Assembly: GCA_037102815.1 (NCBI GenBank)
Contig: BTPP01000004.1
Span: 1,674,001-1,738,000 of the forward strand
Source of the DNA: Neurospora intermedia
Taxonomy: Eukaryota; Ascomycota; Sordariomycetes; Sordariales; Sordariaceae
Direction: 5' to 3'
DNA: 64,000 nucleotides
In this document: positions 58,252-64,000 of the stretch, piece by piece
Position numbering within the stretch: position 1 is the first letter of the stretch
How the letters are laid out: every line of letters begins with the position of its first letter
Notes under the pieces: model-generated
Database searches by the model: none
Seen by the model: only the letters and a program-made list of their open reading frames with translations
What the model was told of the DNA's origin: nothing
Program-made: the position numbers and the translations under genes

Positions 58252-61070
58252 ATGGCCATGCTGGCATCCAAGTCGCCCTATACGCCTTCGCTGGGTTCCC
58301 AGTCGTCCACCATGATGGCGAGCACACCACAAACCGCCTACACTCCTTCGCGAAGAGCGCCTGCAGTCTCTCATGCGACCAACCAGAACTATGCGAGTCC
58401 TACCGAATCCGAATTTTCCGAACTTGACGGGCCCGAATCGGTCAAGAACTGGAACGAGGACAGGGTGTGCGAATATCTCAGGAGCGTAAAATGCGGCGAC
58501 TACGAAAGGATATTCCGCAAAAACAACATAAATGGCGAGGCGCTTTTGGAGATTGACAAGGAGGTCCTCAAAGAGATGGGAATCGAAAAGGTTGGAGATC
58601 GCGTCCGCTTGTTTCTGAGCATCAAGAAACTCCGGACACAGACCTATGCGAACCAGAGAAAGAGAGACAGGGTCAGTTTGGCTATTCAGGTGCCCAAGCT
58701 TGCCACTTCGACTTTGCTTAATGGCTAATGCTTCTCTAGGAATCCTTTGCTGTACTTGATAACCAATATTCAGCGACTTCTTTACGAGTGCCCATTACAA
58801 ATCGGTCAGCGGCAACGTCCGCTCCTCGGCGCTATGACCGCCAGTACGAACTCACCCCCAATGCCGACATGTCGAAACCTTCCTCGCGGCCGACCTCGCC
58901 GCTACCTAGTTCTGACTACAACAGACAAGCCCGGCGAGGCTATGGGCAACAACAACAACAGGGCTATGGCAATCAACCTGCACAAGCTGCTCCCTCGCGG
59001 TTCCCCATGTCTCCTCCTGAGTCCCACCCCGGCCGATTGGTACAAGCCCACACTAGGAACAACTCCAGCATGGATGGTTCGCTGATGGCTGCGCTGCCAC
59101 AGGGTCAGGATGTCATTCGCGTCATCTCCACAGGTGGCGTAACCAAGGTTGTTAAGATTGCCGACTGCAACACCTGTGAAGAGGTTATGCGTGTTACCCT
59201 ACGTAAGTTTGGCTTGCGGGAGGACCATGAAAGGAATTACTGTTTCTGGGTGCTGGCCGGCGTTGATCCGGACCCAAACCAATGCCGCCGCCTTGGGGAT
59301 ACGGAGCTGTGGAGAGTCATTAAAGACCACACTCGCCCAGAGCGCAACCGCCTGATTCTCAGGCGTGTGCCTTCTGGAGAACCGGGCAAGGCAGAACTAG
59401 AAAGAGCAGCTGCCATTGCGATGGAGGAAGCACAGCAAACACATAGGCCTCCAATTGAGCCTAGCGATAAGCGGAGCCAGCTGAAGCTGCAAAAGGTGCT
59501 GGGAGTGGGCTGGGAAGACCTCCAACAACAGCCTCCGCTCTCTCCCATGTCCTATCAGGACCGAGAAAGAAACGTCTCAAACGCTGCTAGGGATCTTGAG
59601 CGGCCAGCACCTCTGGAAACCCCCAGGGCCATGCCTCGCCGTACACAAGCACTTCGTCAGTTCGGTGGGCTGAGACCGCCTAGCGAGCTTATCGCCTCGG
59701 ATCTTACGAGCTACTTTCCAGATCACTCTCGTGAAGCTATCGACAGGACGGCCCGTCTGTCCATGAGACGCTCGGCACGTCTGAGTAGAGTGAACCATCG
59801 TCTGAGTGTTGCTAGCACCCTTAGCTTTGCCTCTAGCATACAAGACGCTCCGCCAATCCCTACCATCGCAGACAGCTGGTTGACCGCTTCCAACCAGATT
59901 GCCAAGGTACGCCCGCGTGATGTGCTGCCAAGGGCGCCTCACGGGTATAGAGACTCTGTGGCCTCATCCGTGCTTGATACGCTACAAGAAGAAGGCTCCC
60001 CAACCGAGCCTAACCGGAGATCATTCGTTCCATTTTCGGACAGCGGCTCGGATACAGCTGCAGTTAGCGTCATTGATCCCGATGGTAACATAGTCAGACA
60101 CAGTTACTACGACAGCGGTACCAACAACTCGGCCGATTCCGCGGTAATACAGGAAGCACTTGCTGAAGATGGCGAGGATGCTGCTGACAAGGAGCTTCAA
60201 ACGTTCCTGGCGGGCGACGCTTGGGACGACAGTATGTGGATGAAGGGTTCTCTTATCGGTCAGGGTTCATTTGGCTCCGTGTACCTTGCCCTACATGCCA
60301 TCACCGGTGAACTGCTCGCCGTGAAGCAGGTCGAGACACCTGCACCTGGTGCAGACAGTAAAAACGATGCCCGCAAGAAGAGCATGATTGAAGCGCTCAA
60401 GCGCGAGATCACCCTCCTCCGTGACCTCCAACATCCCAATATCGTGCAGTACCTGGGCTGCAGCTCATCCGCCGAATATCTCAACATTTTCCTCGAATAC
60501 GTTCCCGGTGGTTCCGTGCAGACCATGCTCAACCAATACGGTGCCCTCCCCGAATCACTCGTTCGCAGCTTCGTTCGCCAAATCCTCCAGGGCCTCTCCT
60601 ACCTCCACAACCGTGATATCATTCACCGCGACATCAAGGGCGCCAACATCCTCGTCGACAACAAAGGTACCATCAAAATCTCCGATTTCGGCATCTCCAA
60701 GAAACTCGAAGCCACCAACATCCTCAATGGCGCCAACAACAACAAGCACCGTCCCTCACTGCAAGGCTCCGTCTTCTGGATGGCTCCTGAGGTAGTCAAA
60801 CAAACCAGTTACACCCGCAAAGCCGACATCTGGTCACTCGGCTGCCTGGTGGTTGAGATGATGACGGGCACCCACCCGTTTCCCGACTGCACCCAGTTGC
60901 AGGCCATCTTTAAGATTGGCGGCTCCAAGGCCTCGCCGACGATCCCGGATAACGCTAGCGAGGAGGCTAAGCAGTTCCTTGCGCAGACATTTGAGATTGA
61001 TCATAATAAGCGTCCGAGCGCAGATGAGCTGATGTTGAGCCCGTTCCTGACGCCTGTGCCGGGGACATAG
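58252..61070 (+). CDS. nrc-1: MAP kinase kinase kinase NRC-1 (Ste11 family)
   Basis: Top kinase of the pheromone/fusion-type MAPK cascade; in Neurospora nrc-1 is known from mutants with derepressed conidiation and is needed for hyphal fusion. Two exons, 58252-58671 and 58740-61070, flank a 68-nt intron with a less common GTCAGT donor and give 916 residues. Domains: SAM (about 63-128; WNEDRVCEYLRSVKCGDYER), which in this family binds Ste50; Ras-association-like domain (about 264-352; VIRVISTGGVTKVVKIADC); Ser/Pro-rich linker; kinase domain (about 641-912) with GQGSFGSV, AVKQVE, HRDIKGANILV (D771), ISDFGISKK and GSVFWMAPEV, all standard for Ste11-type MAPKKKs. The start is the first in-frame ATG; a second ATG follows two codons later. 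AATAAA lies 11 nt past the stop. Confidence 0.97.
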
Positions 61071-62810
61071 GAGTCTCTCCAATAAAGTGTGTGAGTATTC
61101 ATATGTCAGATATTGACATAAGAGGAGGATTTAATCAGGGCTTGAATTGTAGTGACAAAAAAACCTATGTATGTGTTGCTACTTATCTGTGAGGTTTGTC
61201 TGTCTGTCACGCTGTCTGTTTTACGCTGGTGTCTGTCAAATGTGGTCTGTCTGAAAATGACTATGACTACTTCCTTTCTTTTCCCAAGTCTTTGTTTTGA
61301 TTACCTCTTTTTGTTTTTGATTTGATGTTGCTCACTCAGCAGGCTGGCTGGCTGGCGCCGGGCAGGACAGGGCAGGCAAAAAATGGCACTTTTTCCGAGA
61401 CAAATACTACCGACGGATGGCATCTTGTTTTGTTGGGACGGGGATAGGGACATTTTTGTGATTTTTTCCGGTCATTTTCCCTTTTCATTTTAAGTTTTCC
61501 TTTCAAACTCCATTCATTTTTTTCTCATATACAATACCTACCTACTATCAAAGATGGCGGTAGGAAGGTGTAAAGAAGGTGGGGATAGGAACTGGGAATA
61601 TTTCAACGATGTGCTGGACGAGTTAGAACCGATTGACATGATGATGGGAAGGAAGGACGAGGAGGAAACTTATTGGAACTGGGGGGACTGGGGTATGGTG
61701 GGGTGAGGAAGGGAGAGCGGTATGCAGTCGTGAAAGGGGAGGAAGAAGAAGAGAGCGATAGTGACTGAAAAGAAAGTGTTTAAAGTTCAAGTACCTGACT
61801 TCCTGAGATGACCATTTTGGTGACTTTCAATCCTCTGGCTTTACGCAAGAGTATCTGTCTGTGTATGTTGTGGGCTGCAAGTGACTCGGTCTGTCTACCG
61901 CCTCCTACAAGCCTGGAATTCGATAGGTTCATTTCGGAATATTAGAAGAGCACACCTCCTTTAGAGCTGTTCCAACCATTGGTCCGGGTCCGACCGATCC
62001 TTCTTCGTGACGACGAAAGTCGATGTTTCCTCTAATAAAACCCTTCTCACACGGCATGTCATTTATTCATAACCGTGAACTTTCGAGCGGACGCCAAACC
62101 TTCAACCAGGGTAGGTGGCGCCAGAAGTTCAACTCATTGCTGCGATAGGTTTTGAGTAGTCATAGCCCAGCAGCTTCTAGAAAGATAGATGGCTTCGATT
62201 AAATTTCAAATGAAAACTGGACTGAACAAGTAGTCCACTGTGCTTTGGCTTCAAGCCGTTTCATACTGAGGAAGAAGCTAGGTAGGTAGCCATACGACAA
62301 CAATTTTTTAATCAATCCCGCTGGCTCTTATGCAATTAAGTCACTTCATGGCTTTAGTTGATAAGGAAAGGAATTGAAGTGACGAAGCTTTAAGCTTAGT
62401 AGTGTAAACGTTCCTTCCTTAAGATATGCAAGGAGAAGACAACATCGATGCGAAGAGCAGAACTTGATTGAAAGCCCCGTCCGCGTGTGTTGTTGTAAAC
62501 TATGGTACCTAGGTAAGTGACCGTCAAGTGCTTGTATGTAATGGGTATCTCATTCATCTTTTTCTTGTTGAATACTACTACTGCAAGTAAGCACCTACCT
62601 ATTTGCCAACTCGTTGAAAGTGGAAAGGTTCATTCTTCGGACCAAGATATGTGATGTGATGTAAACATCGACGCTCCATGCTGACTGACCCTTTGACTTT
62701 TACCGACATGGAAGAGAGAGAGAGAGAAAAAAGAAAGCAAGATGAAAAGAAAAAACATACATGCATGCTAATGATAACTCTGACTTTGGCACACAACTCC
62801 AATTCGTAAC
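61071..62810. other. Tail-to-tail spacer between nrc-1 and vps18
   Basis: 3' flanks of both genes. TACCTACC-type motifs occur at 61536-61546, 62277-62290 and 62593-62602. No coding or RNA gene is supported. Confidence 0.5.
61081..61086 (+). other. Possible polyadenylation signal near the nrc-1 stop
   Basis: AATAAA 11 nt after the nrc-1 stop codon. If used it would leave a very short 3' untranslated region, so a later site is as likely. Confidence 0.25.
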
Positions 62811-62977
62811 TCATAAAGCCCATTCCTCCTTATCCTCATTCTCTTTGACGAATGGTTCGTCGATCCGCTTGACGGCATACTCGCTGCAAAGAATACTGTT
62901 ATTTCACTTACATGTTAGCACAGATACATCCTCCTATCATAACTCTTCTCTCTCAGAGAGATGGACGAAACGCCACG

Positions 62978-63024
<47 letters not shown>

Positions 63025-64000
63025 CTTACCAAGCCTCCCCAACCAACCCATCCAACTCCCCAATCATCTCCTCCCTCTTCCTCCCCTTCACCAACCCTCT
63101 ACTAATCTGTACCTGACACTCCTTAATCCTCTTCGCCTTGCCCGGCCCGGCCTGTTCAAGGACTCTCTTCCCCAAACAATCCGAGTGAAAGGCATGTTGA
63201 CAAGGAAACACAAAAAACTGCCGACTCAACAACGGCAAGCCACACACATAACATTTTTCGCCAGGTTCCACAATCGCATACCGCTGATCGAGCGCCGCGA
63301 TGTCGACTTTGATGTTGGTAGCCGTCGCCGCGCTCTCGTCCATCTCTCGTCGGAGGGAATCAATGTTGCGCGAGTACTCTTCCAGCGCAGCGCAGATTTC
63401 CTCCTTGAAGTCGTCAATGACGACAAAATCGGGGAAAAAGGGGATGAGGTCCTCGATTTTGAGCAGGTCGCAGCGCCGCAAAAAGTCAATGGCGGTTTTG
63501 ATGCCGTTGGATTGGGAAATGACTTTTTTCGCGACCGCGAGCCAGAGTTTCTTGCGCAGGGGCGGGTTGGAGTGGGCACGCTCGGCGACGATGATGGCGA
63601 GGTCGATCTCGTCGTGGGCTAAGGCGAGTTGGACTGCTTGCAGGTACTGTCCCATCGAGGTGTAGATGTGCGCGCACGAGAGCACGCGGTGATGCTGGAT
63701 ACAGAGGCGAAGGGCGAAGTCCGGGTCGAAGCGCGGCTCGTCGCCTTGGGATTCGAGGTAGGAGAGTAAGGCTGATTCGTCCTTGGATGTGGACGGGTGT
63801 GCGGCGTAGATGGAGACGAGGGTGTTGTGGACGGCGGAGTCGGTGGATTGGAGCTGGTTGACGACGTAGAGAAGATAGCGGATAGCTTGGTTTTGCGACA
63901 GAGGGCCCTTGTAGTTGCGGTCGTATTCGAGCAGGGCCGGGATTAAATTGCGCGGTTCGAGGTTGGCTTGCCGCATGAGAATATCGACGAGCTCCGCGGC
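62811..64000 (-). CDS. vps18: Vps18/Pep3, HOPS and CORVET tethering subunit, 5' part beyond window
   Basis: Class C Vps core subunit that tethers endosomes and vacuoles before SNARE-driven fusion. The window holds the C-terminal part: 64000-63030, then a 134-nt intron, then 62895-62811. Visible are the helical clathrin-repeat-like region (RNLIPALLEYDRNYKGPLSQ, DPDFALRLCIQHHRVLSCAH, EIDLAIIVAERAHSNP) and a RING-H2 finger starting CYVCGLPLL with FPCQHAFHSDC. The last exon, taken from the upstream acceptor AACAG, adds ACILCSEYAVKRIDEPF and ends EEWAL; its CILC pair completes the RING. A second acceptor 12 nt on (TTTGCAG) would remove ILCS in frame. The intron carries 45 T on the coding strand immediately after GTAAGTC. 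The coding frame is open to the right edge. Confidence 0.96.
62978..63022. repeat. A45 homopolymer inside the last vps18 intron
   Basis: Longest homopolymer of the window: 45 A on the plus strand, read as T in vps18 RNA, beginning one base after the GTAAGT donor. Confidence 0.9.

Noticed and set aside
62888-62895. Downstream acceptor as the main splice site of the last vps18 intron
   Set aside because: It would delete the second Cys pair of the RING; the upstream AACAG restores CILC, so it is taken as the principal site and the other as a possible alternative.
1-64000. CRISPR arrays, bacterial operons or horizontally acquired islands
   Set aside because: The only regular repeats are microsatellites and one coding duplication; all recognised genes are typical fungal genes with fungal introns.

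Overview
The window is nuclear DNA of a filamentous ascomycete, most likely Neurospora or a close sordariomycete. The evidence is short introns (50-134 nt, mostly GTRNGT...CTAAC/CTRAC...YAG), long pyrimidine-rich leaders, amino-acid homopolymers in otherwise conserved proteins, homologues such as Pan1 and the MAPKKK NRC-1, and a lone dispersed 5S rRNA gene of a divergent isotype. Exon limits below come from reading splice sites against family protein sequence; no transcript or database was consulted.

Layout: (1) 1-1905, minus: cobalamin-independent methionine synthase, C-terminus cut by the left edge. (2) 4447-9075, plus: Pan1 endocytic scaffold. (3) 9076-15257: long spacer with the 5S rRNA gene at 10020-10138. 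(4) 15258-17669, plus: forkhead factor of Hcm1/Sep1 type. (5) 20214-21101, minus: autophagy protein Atg101, followed by a coding-like tail that is out of use or decayed. (6) 22369-24401, plus: peroxin Pex3, divergent from atg101. (7) 25310-26040, minus: TRAPP subunit Bet5. (8) 27392-29998, plus: CaMKK/Ssp1-like kinase. (9) 29999-40535: a 10.5 kb gene-poor stretch. (10) 40536-42091, plus: Hal4/Sat4-type kinase. (11) 44015-45730, plus: mitochondrial HTD2-type hot-dog dehydratase. (12) 46855-51400, minus: large PH-like plus leucine-rich-repeat protein. (13) 51401-58251: 6.8 kb spacer. (14) 58252-61070, plus: MAPKKK NRC-1/Ste11. (15) 62811-64000, minus: Vps18, N-terminal part beyond the right edge.

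The genes are housekeeping and signalling genes and form no biosynthetic cluster. Some loose themes recur: membrane traffic (Pan1, Bet5, Vps18), autophagy and peroxisomes (Atg101, Pex3), and protein kinases (CaMKK, Hal4, NRC-1). I see no transposon, no virus-like element, no CRISPR array and no tRNA gene. I did not find an undescribed biological system. The points most worth a second look are the coding-like tail after the atg101 stop, the paired acceptors in the last vps18 intron that decide whether the RING finger is complete, the 5S isotype, and a recurring TACCTACC/TAGGTAGG motif confined to the spacers.
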